Shown here piece by piece: positions 32,809 through 41,353 of a DNA stretch of 64,000 bases. Both the position numbers and the translations under genes were made by a program. Numbering within the stretch: position 1 is the first letter of the stretch; every line of letters starts with the position of its first letter. Origin of the DNA: SG8-30 sp964406445 (GTDB lineage: Bacteria > Pseudomonadota > Gammaproteobacteria > Steroidobacterales > Steroidobacteraceae); NCBI GenBank assembly GCA_964406445.1, contig CAYORU010000004.1, positions 1-64,000 of the forward strand, read 5' to 3'. The notes under the pieces were generated by a model, which worked only from the letters and a program-made list of their open reading frames with translations, made no database searches and was not told the origin of the DNA.

Positions 32809-33761
32809 CCCGGCTCTGGCCGCTGGCCGCCGCGCTGGTCCTCGCGGGCTGCGGCGGCGGGGAGGGCGACACACTCCTCGGCACGCTCGAGCGCGACCGG
32901 CTCGAGCTCGTTGCCGAGACGCATGATCCGATCGTCGAGATCGCGGTGCGCGAGGGCGAACAGGTGACCCGGGGCCAGCTGCTGCTGCGCCTCGATCCGG
33001 CAGCGCTCGACGCGGCGCTGGCCGCGGCGGAGGGCGAGGTCGCGCAGGCGCGCGCGCGCCTCGCCGAAGCGGTCACCGGCCCGCGGCGCGAGGACGTGCT
33101 CGCCGCGCGGGCGAGGCTCGCGGGCGCCGAGGGCCGGCTCGCCGCCCAGGCGAGCGACACGGCGCGCGTCGAGACGCTGGTCGGCCAGCGTTTGCTGCCG
33201 GCGAGCGACCTCGACCGCAGCCGCGCCGCCCTCGACACCGCCGAGGCGGACGCGAAGGTGGCCCGCGAGCAGCTGCGCCAGCTCGAGCGCGGCACGCGCA
33301 GCGAGGTGATCGACCAGGCCCAGGCGGCGCTCGCGGCGGCGGAGGCGCGCCGCGCGCAGCTCGCCGTGTCGCGATCGAGGCTCGACCTCGCGGCGCCGCG
33401 CGAAGGGCTGGTCGAGGCGCTGCCGTATCGCCTCGGCGAGCGGCCGCCGGCGGGCGCGCCGCTCGTCGTGATGCTCGCCGCGGGCCAGCCCTACGCCCGG
33501 GTGTTCGTGCCGGCGCCGCAGCGTGTCGGCGTGGCGACCGGCACACCTGCGACGGTGCAGGTGCTCGGCAGCGAGCGTGCCTGGGCCGCGCGGGTGCGCT
33601 TCGTCGCCGCGGAGGCGGCGTTCACTCCGTACTACGCGCTGAACGAGCGCGACCGCAGCCGGCTCTCCTTCCTCGCGGAGGTCGAGCTGACGGAGCCGGA
33701 CGCGGCGGACCTGCCGGTGGGCGTGCCGGTGGAGGTCGAGCTCGAGGCTGTTCCGCCGTGA
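32805..33761 (+). CDS. HlyD family membrane-fusion lipoprotein (YbhG-like)
   Basis: 318-residue periplasmic adaptor. The N-terminus is a lipoprotein signal (ALVLAGC, cleavage before Cys) and GDTLLGTLERDRLELVAETHDPIVEIAVREGEQVTRGQLLLRLDP is the biotinyl-lipoyl-like half. The middle is a long coiled coil rich in Ala/Arg/Glu (about 60-170, with two helices), and the lipoyl second half and beta-barrel follow. It overlaps tetR by ATGA and the ATPase gene by GTGA. It should link the inner-membrane ABC transporter to an outer-membrane channel. Confidence 0.85.
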   Translation: MTRLWPLAAALVLAGCGGGEGDTLLGTLERDRLELVAETHDPIVEIAVREGEQVTRGQLLLRLDPAALDAALAAAEGEVAQARARLAEAVTGPRREDVLAARARLAGAEGRLAAQASDTARVETLVGQRLLPASDLDRSRAALDTAEADAKVAREQLRQLERGTRSEVIDQAQAALAAAEARRAQLAVSRSRLDLAAPREGLVEALPYRLGERPPAGAPLVVMLAAGQPYARVFVPAPQRVGVATGTPATVQVLGSERAWAARVRFVAAEAAFTPYYALNERDRSRLSFLAEVELTEPDAADLPVGVPVEVELEAVPP

Positions 33762-34711
33762 GCGCGGTCGTCGCACGCGGGCTCACCCGGCACTTCGGCG
33801 ACGTCGTCGCCGTGGCCGGCATCGACCTCGACGTGCCGGCGAAGCAGATCTACGGCTTCCTCGGCCCGAACGGCTCCGGCAAGTCGACGGCCTTCCGGAT
33901 GGTCTGCGGCTTGCTGCTGCCCACCGAGGGCAGCGTCGAGGTGCTCGGGCTCGACGTGCGGCGCGAGCCCGAGCGGCTGCGCCGGCGCATCGGCTACATG
34001 ACCCAGCGGTTCTCGCTGTGGGAGGACCTGACGGTCCGCGAGAACCTCGTGTTCATGTGCCGGGTCTTCGGGCTGTCGCGCGGCGATACCCGCGCCCGCG
34101 TCGCCGCGAGCCTCGGCGAGTACCAGCTGGAGGGGCTGGCCGGGCGTTTCGCCGGCACGCTCTCGGGCGGCCAGAAGCAGCGCCTCGCGCTCGCCGCGGC
34201 GACCCTGCACGACCCGGAGCTGCTGCTGCTCGACGAGCCGACGGGCGCGGTGGACCCCCAGAGCCGGCGCGACTTCTGGGAGAAGCTGTTCGACCTGGTC
34301 TCGGGCAACACGACCATCCTCGTCTCGACCCACTACATGGACGAGGCCGAGCGCTGCCATCGCGTGGCCATCCTCGACCGCGGGCGGATCGCCGCGGAAG
34401 GACCGCCGCGGCAGCTCGCGCGCGACGTGGACGCGCGGGTGCTCGAGGTCGAGTGCGAGGACCTGCCGGCGGCCCGTCGCGCCCTCGCCGGCGAGGCGTG
34501 GGTGCGGAGCATCGCGCAGCTCGGCAGCCGGCTGCGCGTGCTCGTTCCCCGCGACCTGCCGGAGCCGGAGTCACGGCTGCGCCTGCGGGTGCTGCAGGCC
34601 TGTCCCGAGGCTCGCGTCGAGCCGGTGGCCGCGAACCTCGAGGACGTGTTCGTCGCCGCGACCGGGCGGCGGGCGGGCGGCGGCGCGTCGGCCGGCCGGG
34701 AGGCGGCGTGA
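33758..34711 (+). CDS. ABC-2 exporter ATP-binding protein (YbhF-like)
   Basis: 317-residue ATPase. Walker A GPNGSGKST (about 36-44), signature LSGGQKQRL, Walker B LLLLDEPTG, switch His in LVSTHYMDEAERC. A single nucleotide-binding domain is followed by an about 90-residue C-terminal part that often regulates ABC-2 exporters; E. coli YbhF has two fused domains, so this one is half as long. GTG start overlapping the upstream stop. Drives the permease encoded next. Confidence 0.9.
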   Translation: MSAVVARGLTRHFGDVVAVAGIDLDVPAKQIYGFLGPNGSGKSTAFRMVCGLLLPTEGSVEVLGLDVRREPERLRRRIGYMTQRFSLWEDLTVRENLVFMCRVFGLSRGDTRARVAASLGEYQLEGLAGRFAGTLSGGQKQRLALAAATLHDPELLLLDEPTGAVDPQSRRDFWEKLFDLVSGNTTILVSTHYMDEAERCHRVAILDRGRIAAEGPPRQLARDVDARVLEVECEDLPAARRALAGEAWVRSIAQLGSRLRVLVPRDLPEPESRLRLRVLQACPEARVEPVAANLEDVFVAATGRRAGGGASAGREAA

Positions 34712-35805
34712 GCGCGCTCGTCCGACTGCTGGCGGTCGCGGCCAAGGAGACCCGCCAGCTGCTGCGCGACCGGATCACCTTCGGCCTGATCGTCGGGATC
34801 CCGGCGATGCAGATCGTGCTGTTCGGCTACGCCATCAACTTCGACGTGCGCGACATTCCCGCGGTCGTGCTCGACCAGTCGCGCACCTCGCTGTCGCGCC
34901 AGATCGCCGCGGACCTCTCCGCCACGCAGGTGATGCACATGGCCTGGCAGGCCGACAGCGAGGCCGAGCTCGCCGCGCGCATGCGAAACGGCGATGCGCG
35001 CATCGGCGTGGTGATCGCCCAGGACGTCGAGCGGCGCATCGCCGACGGCGACCGCGCGGCCGTGCAGATCATCGTCGACGGCGGCCAGCCGTCGTTGCAG
35101 AACGTGGCCCAGGGCCTTGCGTCGCTGCCGGTGCTCGCCCGCCACGGCGCCGCGCGGCCCGGGCCCGGCGTGGTGGAGCTTCGCATCGAGTACAACCCGG
35201 GCGGGCGCACCGCCGTGCAGGTCGTGCCCGCGCTGGTCGGCACCATCCTCAACATCACCATGGTGATCTTCACGGCCGGGGCCGTGGTCCGCGAGCGCGA
35301 GCGCGGCAACCTCGAGCTGCTGATCACCACGCCCGTGTCGCGCGGCGAGCTGATGGCCGGCAAGCTGCTGCCCTACGTCGCGATCGGGCTGGTGCAGACC
35401 ACGCTGATCCTGGTCATCGGCCACGGGCTCTTCGCGGTGCCGATCACCGGAAGCCTCGTGCAGCTGTACCTCGGCGCGCTCTTGTTCATCGCCGCGACGC
35501 TGGCGCTGGGACTGTTCATCTCGACCGTCGCGCGCACCCAGTTCCAGGCGTTCCAGCTGGCCTTCATGACCATGCTGCCGTCGATCCTGATGTCGGGCTT
35601 CGTCTTTCCCTTCGAGGGCATGCCGGCGGTGGCGCAGTGGATCGCCCAGGTATTGCCGCTCACCCACTTCGTCGAGATCGTCCGCGGCATCGTGCTGCGC
35701 GGGGCCGGACTCGCGGACATGGGGACCGAGGTGGCCAAGCTCGCGGTGTTCTTCCTGGTGATGCTCACGGCCGCGGTGCTGCGCTTCCACAAGCGGCTGG
35801 ACTAG
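34708..35805 (+). CDS. ABC-2 type permease (YbhS/YbhR-like)
   Basis: 365-residue membrane protein. An N-terminal helix (LIVGIPAMQIVLFGYAIN) precedes a large extracytoplasmic domain (about 45-170), then five helices with the ABC-2 signature region NLELLITTPVSRGELMAGKLLPY. GTG start overlapping the ATPase stop. Only one permease is present where E. coli has two (ybhS, ybhR), so it probably works as a homodimer. Exports an unknown compound, perhaps a toxic small molecule sensed by the TetR protein. Confidence 0.88.
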   Translation: MSALVRLLAVAAKETRQLLRDRITFGLIVGIPAMQIVLFGYAINFDVRDIPAVVLDQSRTSLSRQIAADLSATQVMHMAWQADSEAELAARMRNGDARIGVVIAQDVERRIADGDRAAVQIIVDGGQPSLQNVAQGLASLPVLARHGAARPGPGVVELRIEYNPGGRTAVQVVPALVGTILNITMVIFTAGAVVRERERGNLELLITTPVSRGELMAGKLLPYVAIGLVQTTLILVIGHGLFAVPITGSLVQLYLGALLFIAATLALGLFISTVARTQFQAFQLAFMTMLPSILMSGFVFPFEGMPAVAQWIAQVLPLTHFVEIVRGIVLRGAGLADMGTEVAKLAVFFLVMLTAAVLRFHKRLD

Positions 35806-36124
35806 GGGGACAGTCCCCGCGGACGGGCTGCTCGAGCCGGACGCGGGGGAGGCGGAACCGGAGACAGCCCCCGGGGACTCGCTTTCCGTACCGGGGCTGT
35901 GCTACGCTCGCCGGCGATCGTGCCCATCCGCCCTGCAGTTTCAGGCGCTTGCCGCCCCATTGCATCGCCGAATAGACCGATCAGGTGACAGGATCCGTCG
36001 CTCCCGGTTCGATGTGCTGCTAGCTCGTTCGACGACCCCGACCAGGTTCCTGCCGTTGTGTATGGCGGGTTCGATGCGCCCTGCGCGCCTCTCGACCCTT
36101 TCCCCTGAGTGAGACCTTAGAAAC
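35806..36124. other. Intergenic leader region before the RRM gene
   Basis: 319 bp without a credible gene. It starts with a small perfect palindrome right after the permease stop (GGGGAC-A-GTCCCC, 35806-35818), not followed by T residues, so not an obvious terminator. The rest, less GC-rich than nearby coding sequence, probably carries the promoter and a long 5' leader for the RRM gene, as often seen for cold-inducible RNA-binding proteins. No -35/-10 pair can be assigned with confidence. Confidence 0.5.
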
Positions 36125-36508
36125 ATGAAGATCTACGTTGGTAACCTGCCGTTCTCCGCCACGGAGTCGGAAGTTCGCGACCTGTTCGCCCAGCACGGGA
36201 CCGTCGAGTCGGTCGCGCTGCCGACCGATCGCGAGACCGGCCGTCCCCGCGGCTTCGGCTTCGTGGAGATGCCGCAGGCTGACGCCCAGAAGGCGATCGG
36301 CGCGCTGAACGGCTTCCAGATGGGCGGCCGTGCGCTGCGCGTCAACGAGGCGCAGGACCGTCCGCGCACCGGCGGCGGTGGCGGCGGCGGTGGCTTCCGC
36401 TCGGGTGGCGGTGGCGGCGGCGGCTTCCGCTCGGGTGGCGGCGGCGGCGGCGGCGGCTTCCGTTCGGGTGGCGGCGGTGGCGGTGGCGGCGGCGGTGGCC
36501 GCTGGTAA
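36125..36508 (+). CDS. RRM-domain RNA-binding protein with glycine-rich tail
   Basis: 127-residue protein. One RRM domain spans residues 1-80, with RNP2 as KIYVGNLPF and RNP1 as RGFGFVEM; NGFQMGGRALRVNEA closes it. The tail is low-complexity, with a GG..FRSGG unit repeated three times inside Gly runs, giving GGC/GGT-rich DNA. Single-RRM Gly-rich proteins in bacteria resemble cyanobacterial Rbp and plant cold-induced proteins and act as RNA chaperones. A monocistronic gene with its own terminator at 36529-36558. Confidence 0.95.
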   Translation: MKIYVGNLPFSATESEVRDLFAQHGTVESVALPTDRETGRPRGFGFVEMPQADAQKAIGALNGFQMGGRALRVNEAQDRPRTGGGGGGGGFRSGGGGGGGFRSGGGGGGGGFRSGGGGGGGGGGGRW

Positions 36509-36528
36509 TCAGCCTCGCTGAGCCCTGG

Positions 36529-36558
36529 AAGGCCCGCGCAAGCGGGCCTTCTTCATTT
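36529..36558 (+). terminator. Rho-independent terminator of the RRM gene
   Basis: Stem AAGGCCCGC / GCGGGCCTT (36529-36537, 36542-36550) with GCAA tetraloop, followed by CTTCATTT. About 20 bp beyond the stop codon. The T-rich tail is on the plus strand only. Confidence 0.9.
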
Positions 36559-36577
36559 GGGGGACCGCAAGAGCGTG

Positions 36578-37522
36578 CTAGCGGGCGCCCCGCGGGGCGC
36601 TGACGGTGGCCGCGGAGCGACCCGAGTCCCCGGGCTGCAGGCGCACGCGCCGGCCGAGGTAGTAGACCTCGAGTGGATCCGGCGCCGCGGCTTCGACGGT
36701 GAAGGGTGGCTCGCCCTCGAAACTGCGCGAGAAGCCGGGGCTCACCGGTCCGTCGTGCAGCACCTGCCCGGCGGCGTCGCGGATGCGAAGCGGAGTGCCG
36801 CGGATGGCGAGCACGTACAGCCGCCGTGGCGAGCGCCGCGGCGGCCCGGCCGGCGCCGGCTCCGCTTGCGCCGGGCGGGGCGCCGCTTCAGGCGACGACG
36901 CGGTGGCGGACTCCGCCACGCCCGGCGCCACGGTCCCGGCCGGCAAGCGGCCGTCTGAAGACGGCGTCGGCGCCGTGAATCCGTCCGCGCCAGGTGGCAT
37001 CGCCGGCGCCCCGGCAGGCGCGGGACTCGCGGCGGCGGGGCGGGCCGCGACCGCGGCATTGCCCGCGGGCGCCGCCACGGGCGATGACGCGTCGCGATTC
37101 AGGAAGAGGATGGTCGCGACCACCGCCGCGCCGCCGGCGACCAGCGCCAGGTTGCGCAGCCCATGGCCGGCCGGGCTCACCGGCAGCCTGAGCCGACCCG
37201 TGCCCGAGGTGTCGCCGGCCTGGCTTTCGGCAGGCGCCGCGGGGGGTGGCTCAGGCGGACGCGGCGGCTCGGGGGTCGCCTCGAGGCCGAGCAGCGCCGC
37301 GTATCGCTGCGCGGCCCGACGCGCGTACTCGGGCGAGTAGAAGGCCCGCGATTCGCCGCTCTCGAGGCCGGCGATCTGCGAAGTGGAGAGGAGGCAGCGG
37401 CGCGCGGCGTCCTCGAGGGACAAACCGCTGGCCACGCGCGCCTCGCGCAGCGCGGCGCCGAGGCCCTCCGGAGCGTGCCGTTTGCTGGATTCCTCGGACA
37501 CCTGCGCCGTGCCTGACTCCAC
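36578..37522 (-). CDS. RodZ-like helix-turn-helix membrane protein
   Basis: 314-residue protein. A cytoplasmic Xre-like domain (about 20-80: LGAALREARVASGLSLEDAARRC, STSQIAGLESG) is followed by a Pro-rich linker, one membrane helix (LRNLALVAGGAAVVATILFLN), a low-complexity Ala/Pro region, and a C-terminal DUF4115-type beta domain (LYVLAIRGTPLRIRDAAG to RRVRLQPGD). This is the RodZ architecture, a cell-shape protein that binds MreB. It is not next to ispG here, where rodZ often sits, so it may be a paralogue. Confidence 0.75.
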   Translation of the reverse strand: MESGTAQVSEESSKRHAPEGLGAALREARVASGLSLEDAARRCLLSTSQIAGLESGESRAFYSPEYARRAAQRYAALLGLEATPEPPRPPEPPPAAPAESQAGDTSGTGRLRLPVSPAGHGLRNLALVAGGAAVVATILFLNRDASSPVAAPAGNAAVAARPAAASPAPAGAPAMPPGADGFTAPTPSSDGRLPAGTVAPGVAESATASSPEAAPRPAQAEPAPAGPPRRSPRRLYVLAIRGTPLRIRDAAGQVLHDGPVSPGFSRSFEGEPPFTVEAAAPDPLEVYYLGRRVRLQPGDSGRSAATVSAPRGAR

Positions 37523-37605
37523 GGACCTGGCGGTCCTGCGCCGCGCGTCGCGCCGGCGGCGCGCTCCCCCTCAGCCCCTGATCCTAGCAAACCCGGGCCG
37601 GCGGA

Positions 37606-38034
37606 CTACAGGCGCGCCCGGTCCCGGTAGATGCAGCGGTCCATCACCACGAAGATGCCGGCATCGCGTGCCCGCAGCGCCGCGGCCTCGTCGATCACCC
37701 CCTCCTGCAGCCACAGCGCCGGCAGGCCGAGCGCGATGCACTCGTCGACGATGCCGGCGACGTGCCCGGGCCGCCGGAAGACGTTGACGATGTCGACGCC
37801 CTCGCCCGCGCCGAGCACCTCGCCGAGCTGCGCGAGCGTCGGCACCGCGCGTTCGCCGAGGGTGGCGTCGATGGCCGGATTGACCGGGATCACCCGGTAG
37901 CCGAAGCGCTGCATGGCGGCCGAGACGCCGTGGCTGGTGCGCGCGGGATCCCCCGACAGGCCGACCACGGCAAGGGTGCGCGCGCGGCGCAGCAACGCGT
38001 CGATCTGCTCGCGCGGCGGGTTGTCGAATCGCAC
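37606..38034 (-). CDS. CoA-binding protein, YccU family
   Basis: 142-residue Rossmann CoA_binding_2 protein. Core: LAVVGLSGDPARTSHGVSAAMQRFGYRVIPVNP, then VDIVNVFRRPGHVAGIVDECI and LPALWLQEGVIDEAAALRARDAGIFVVMDRC. GTG start at 38034, backed by a GGAGG site upstream. An upstream in-frame ATG (38067) exists but lacks a ribosome site. Divergent from ubiD with an 81-bp gap; upstream of the RodZ-like gene on the same strand. Biochemical role unknown. Confidence 0.85.
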   Translation of the reverse strand: MRFDNPPREQIDALLRRARTLAVVGLSGDPARTSHGVSAAMQRFGYRVIPVNPAIDATLGERAVPTLAQLGEVLGAGEGVDIVNVFRRPGHVAGIVDECIALGLPALWLQEGVIDEAAALRARDAGIFVVMDRCIYRDRARL

Positions 38035-38115
38035 GGCCGTCCTCCGGGCTTGCCTCGCCCAGCGCATGATTACACCATGCCCGGCGCGGCACCGGCCGCC
38101 TGCAACGGATCGCCC

Positions 38116-39579
38116 ATGCACTACCAGGACCTGCGCGACTTCCTCGCCAAGCTCGAGTCCCGCGGCGAGCTCAAGCGCGTCCCGGCCGAGGTCAGCCCGA
38201 GGCTCGAGATGACCGAGATCTGCGACCGCACGCTGCGCGCCGGCGGGCCGGCGCTGTTGTTCGAGCGGCCCGCCGGATTCGACGTGCCCGTGCTCGGCAA
38301 CCTGTTCGGCACCCCGGAGCGGGTCGCGCTCGCGCTGGGGCAGGACTCCGTCGCCGACCTGCGCGACGTCGGCCGCCTGCTCGCCGCGCTCAAGGAGCCG
38401 GAGCCGCCGCGCGGCTTCCGCGACGCCTTCGAGAAGCTGCCGCTGTTCCGCAAGGTCCTCGACATGGCCCCGAAGGAGGTCCGCGGGGCACCTTGCCGGG
38501 AAGTGGTGCTGGAGGCCGGCGACGTGGATCTCGGCCGCTGGCCGATCCAGACCTGCTGGCCCGGCGACGCCGGGCCGCTCATCACCTGGGGCCTCGTCGT
38601 CACGCGCGGGCCGGACAAGCCGCGGCAGAACATGGGCATCTACCGCCAGCAGGTGATCGGGCCGAACCGCACGATCATGCGCTGGCTGTCGCATCGCGGC
38701 GGCGCGCTCGACCTGCGCGACTGGCAGCTCGCGCGGCCCGGCGAGCCGTTTCCGGTCGCGGTGGCGCTCGGCGCCGACCCGGCCACCATCCTCGCGGCGG
38801 TGACGCCGGTGCCGGACACGCTCTCCGAGTTCGCCTTCGCGGGCCTGCTGCGCGGCGGGCGCACCGAGGTGGTGAAGAGCGGCGTCGGCGAGCTGATGCT
38901 GCCGGCCAGCGCGGAGATCGTGCTCGAGGGACACATCCATCCCGACGACACGGCGCCCGAGGGACCCTTCGGCGACCACACCGGCTACTACAACGAGGTG
39001 GACCGCTTCCCCGTGTTCACGATCGAGCGCCTGACGCACCGCCGGCAGCCGATCTACCACAGCACCTACACCGGCCGGCCGCCGGACGAGCCGGCGATCC
39101 TCGGCGTGGCGCTGAACGAGGTTTTCGTGCCGCTGCTGCAGAAGCAGTTCCCGGAGATCATCGACTTCTACCTGCCGCCGGAGGGCTGCTCCTATCGCAT
39201 GGCCGTCGTGACCATGCGCAAGCAGTATCCGGGCCACGCCAAGCGCGTGATGATGGGCGTCTGGTCGTTCCTCAGGCAGTTCATGTACACCAAGTTCGTG
39301 GTGGTCACCGACGACGACTTGAACGCGCGCGACTGGAAGGACGTGATCTGGGCGATGACCACGCGCATGGACCCGGCGCGCGACACGCTGATCGTCGAGA
39401 ACACGCCGATCGACTACCTCGACTTCGCCTCGCCGGTCTCCGGCCTCGGCGGCAAGATCGGCTTCGACGCCACCAACAAGTGGCCGGGCGAGACGACGCG
39501 CGAGTGGGGCCGGCCGATCGTGATGGACCCCGAGGTGAAGCGCCGGGTGGACGCGCTGTGGCCGAAGCTCGGGCTGTGA
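38116..39579 (+). CDS. ubiD: 4-hydroxy-3-polyprenylbenzoate decarboxylase UbiD
   Basis: 487-residue UbiD, which decarboxylates polyprenyl-4-hydroxybenzoate in ubiquinone synthesis using prenylated FMN. It starts MHYQDLRDFLAKLESRGELKRV, the usual UbiD N-terminus. The catalytic and cofactor region NMGIYRQQVIGPNRTIMRWLSHRGGA and EGPFGDHTGYY (catalytic Glu in the E-G-P-F-G-D motif) are intact. The length matches the 488-residue E. coli enzyme. No ubiX is in the window. The ATG is supported by family length; weak ribosome site. Confidence 0.96.
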   Translation: MHYQDLRDFLAKLESRGELKRVPAEVSPRLEMTEICDRTLRAGGPALLFERPAGFDVPVLGNLFGTPERVALALGQDSVADLRDVGRLLAALKEPEPPRGFRDAFEKLPLFRKVLDMAPKEVRGAPCREVVLEAGDVDLGRWPIQTCWPGDAGPLITWGLVVTRGPDKPRQNMGIYRQQVIGPNRTIMRWLSHRGGALDLRDWQLARPGEPFPVAVALGADPATILAAVTPVPDTLSEFAFAGLLRGGRTEVVKSGVGELMLPASAEIVLEGHIHPDDTAPEGPFGDHTGYYNEVDRFPVFTIERLTHRRQPIYHSTYTGRPPDEPAILGVALNEVFVPLLQKQFPEIIDFYLPPEGCSYRMAVVTMRKQYPGHAKRVMMGVWSFLRQFMYTKFVVVTDDDLNARDWKDVIWAMTTRMDPARDTLIVENTPIDYLDFASPVSGLGGKIGFDATNKWPGETTREWGRPIVMDPEVKRRVDALWPKLGL

Positions 39580-39629
39580 CGCGGCGGCGGGCGGCCGGAG
39601 CGGCCGGCCGCCCGCCGTGATCGACCCGA

Positions 39630-40682
39630 TCAGAAGGTCCGCGAGTTGTTGTCCTCGGAGGACTCGGCGATCGCGCCGCCGCTGTCGACGACCACGGTCA
39701 GCGGCGGGTCCTCCCAGAATCCCGGGTTCGCCAGGTTCACGAAGCAGCCCTGCGGCTGGGGAATCGCGAAGCGGGCCACGCGCACGGCGCCACCGTTCGG
39801 TCGCGTGAAGGCGAAGCTCGTGCTCGCTCCGACCGCGGGCGTGCCGGCGGCCAGGGCCTGCGTCTGCAGGACGACGGCGCCGCTGCGCAGCTGTGCGGTG
39901 AAGGCCCCCGTTGCGGCCGTCCCGGCGTTGCTGACGCCCCAATCGAGCGGCGGCACCACGATGTCGCGTGCCGCGCTGCCGCTGGTCGGCATCGGCAGGC
40001 CGGTGCACCAGCGTGCGTCTACCGGGATGAAGTTTCCCGTACCGATGGTGACCGGGTTGCCGGTTCGCCTGAAGATGTTGTTCAGCGTCGGTCGCGGCAC
40101 CAGGTCGACGATGGGTGGCGGCGCGATGACGGTCGAGGTCGGTGGCGGCGCGATCGGGTTGATCGTGCCGGTGGACGCGGTCGGCGTATCGGGCGCGAGG
40201 CGGTAGGCATCGTCGAGCAGCGCCTCGCAGCTCGACACGACCTTGACCGGGATGGTCTCGGGCTGGCCCGGCCACGGCCAGGTGACCGTGATGGTCTTGT
40301 TTCCAGTGCTGTGCGACGACGTGGCCTCGATCGCGACCGTCACGTAGCCTTTCGGCACCTTCTGGCCACCGGTGATGGGCGCGTTGGGATAGTCCGTGCT
40401 CCTGCCCCTGGAGACGATCCACTCGTGGATGCCGTCCGCGCCGGCATCGGTGGCCAGGTCGGCGCCGTGCCCCCACAGGCGCACGTGGATCTTCTCGCCG
40501 CGCGCGACATTGATGCGGCTTCGGCTGTTCCACAGCAGGTGGCCGGATGGAAACCTGTGGTCGGCGCAGGCGCCGTCCTTGTGCCAGACCTCGAAGGTGT
40601 CGATTTCGGCATAGGCGACCGGGACGGTGGCCAGCGACAGCAGCGCGACCAGTGCGCGCAGCCGGGTCCTCGAGTGCGGCAT
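39630..40682 (-). CDS. Secreted protein with C-terminal CARDB-like domain
   Basis: 350-residue exported protein. The signal peptide ends ATVPVAYAEIDTF. The first 170 residues are a strand-rich domain with WHKDGACADHRFPSG and conserved aromatics, not recognised. A Pro/Thr-rich linker precedes a C-terminal Ig-like CARDB-type domain ending in VDSGGAIAESSEDNNSRTF, a CARDB signature. Cysteines at several positions suggest disulfides. Likely surface or periplasmic; function unknown. Confidence 0.6.
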   Translation of the reverse strand: MPHSRTRLRALVALLSLATVPVAYAEIDTFEVWHKDGACADHRFPSGHLLWNSRSRINVARGEKIHVRLWGHGADLATDAGADGIHEWIVSRGRSTDYPNAPITGGQKVPKGYVTVAIEATSSHSTGNKTITVTWPWPGQPETIPVKVVSSCEALLDDAYRLAPDTPTASTGTINPIAPPPTSTVIAPPPIVDLVPRPTLNNIFRRTGNPVTIGTGNFIPVDARWCTGLPMPTSGSAARDIVVPPLDWGVSNAGTAATGAFTAQLRSGAVVLQTQALAAGTPAVGASTSFAFTRPNGGAVRVARFAIPQPQGCFVNLANPGFWEDPPLTVVVDSGGAIAESSEDNNSRTF

Positions 40683-40762
40683 CGTCTTGCCTCAGGTGGG
40701 AAAGCTCGCGTATTGAACGAACTGGACGGCGGAAGTGGCTTGCCGCCGAAAATGAGAGCCTC

Positions 40763-41353
40763 GTGATCCGGGAACTGGCTGGAGCCGCCGCGGCGGCGCT
40801 CACTCTCTACGCCTTCTACCCGTACCTGCGCGGCATCCTCCGCGGGTCGATCCGCCCCCATGTCTTCTCCTGGGTGATCTGGGGCGCGACCACGCTGGTC
40901 GTCTTCTTCGCCGCGCTGCAGGCGGGCGGCGGGCTCGGCGCATGGGTCATCGGGCTGTCGGCCACGCTCACCCTCGCCATCGCCGCGCTCGCCTGGCGGC
41001 ATCGCGCGGACGTCACGATCACCCGGCTCGACGGCCTGTTCCTCGCCGGAGCCGCCTCGTCGCTGCCGCTGTGGTGGCTGACCTCGAGCCCGCTCGCCGC
41101 CGTCGTCGTGCTGACGGTGGTGGACCTGCTCGGCTTCGGTCCCACGCTGCGCAAGGCCTGGGAGCAGCCCTGGTCCGAGCCCATCGGCTTCTACGCGCTG
41201 TTCATCCTCAGGAACCTGCTGGTGCTCGCCGCGCTCGCGGAATACTCGCCCGCGACCTGGCTGTTTCCTGCGTCGATCGCCGCGGCCTGCGCGCTGCTCG
41301 TGGCGCTGATCGCGGCGCGGCGACGGGTGATCGCGCCGCCGGCCGGTGCCTAG
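40763..41353 (+). CDS. Integral membrane protein, six-helix hypothetical
   Basis: 196-residue protein with about six hydrophobic segments and conserved-looking loops PHVFSWVIWGATT and DLLGFGPTLRKAWEQPWSEPIGFY. The order resembles uncharacterised SemiSWEET/PQ-loop-like or DUF families of about 190-200 residues, but no family was firmly recognised. GTG at 40763 is used because an upstream ATG in another frame hits a stop. The final TAG overlaps the stop of the convergent epimerase gene (shared CTAG). Confidence 0.65.
   Translation: MIRELAGAAAAALTLYAFYPYLRGILRGSIRPHVFSWVIWGATTLVVFFAALQAGGGLGAWVIGLSATLTLAIAALAWRHRADVTITRLDGLFLAGAASSLPLWWLTSSPLAAVVVLTVVDLLGFGPTLRKAWEQPWSEPIGFYALFILRNLLVLAALAEYSPATWLFPASIAAACALLVALIAARRRVIAPPAGA

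Noticed and set aside
36370..36505. GGC/GGT-rich repeat as a CRISPR or satellite array
   Set aside because: It is the in-frame glycine-rich tail of the RRM protein; units are irregular.
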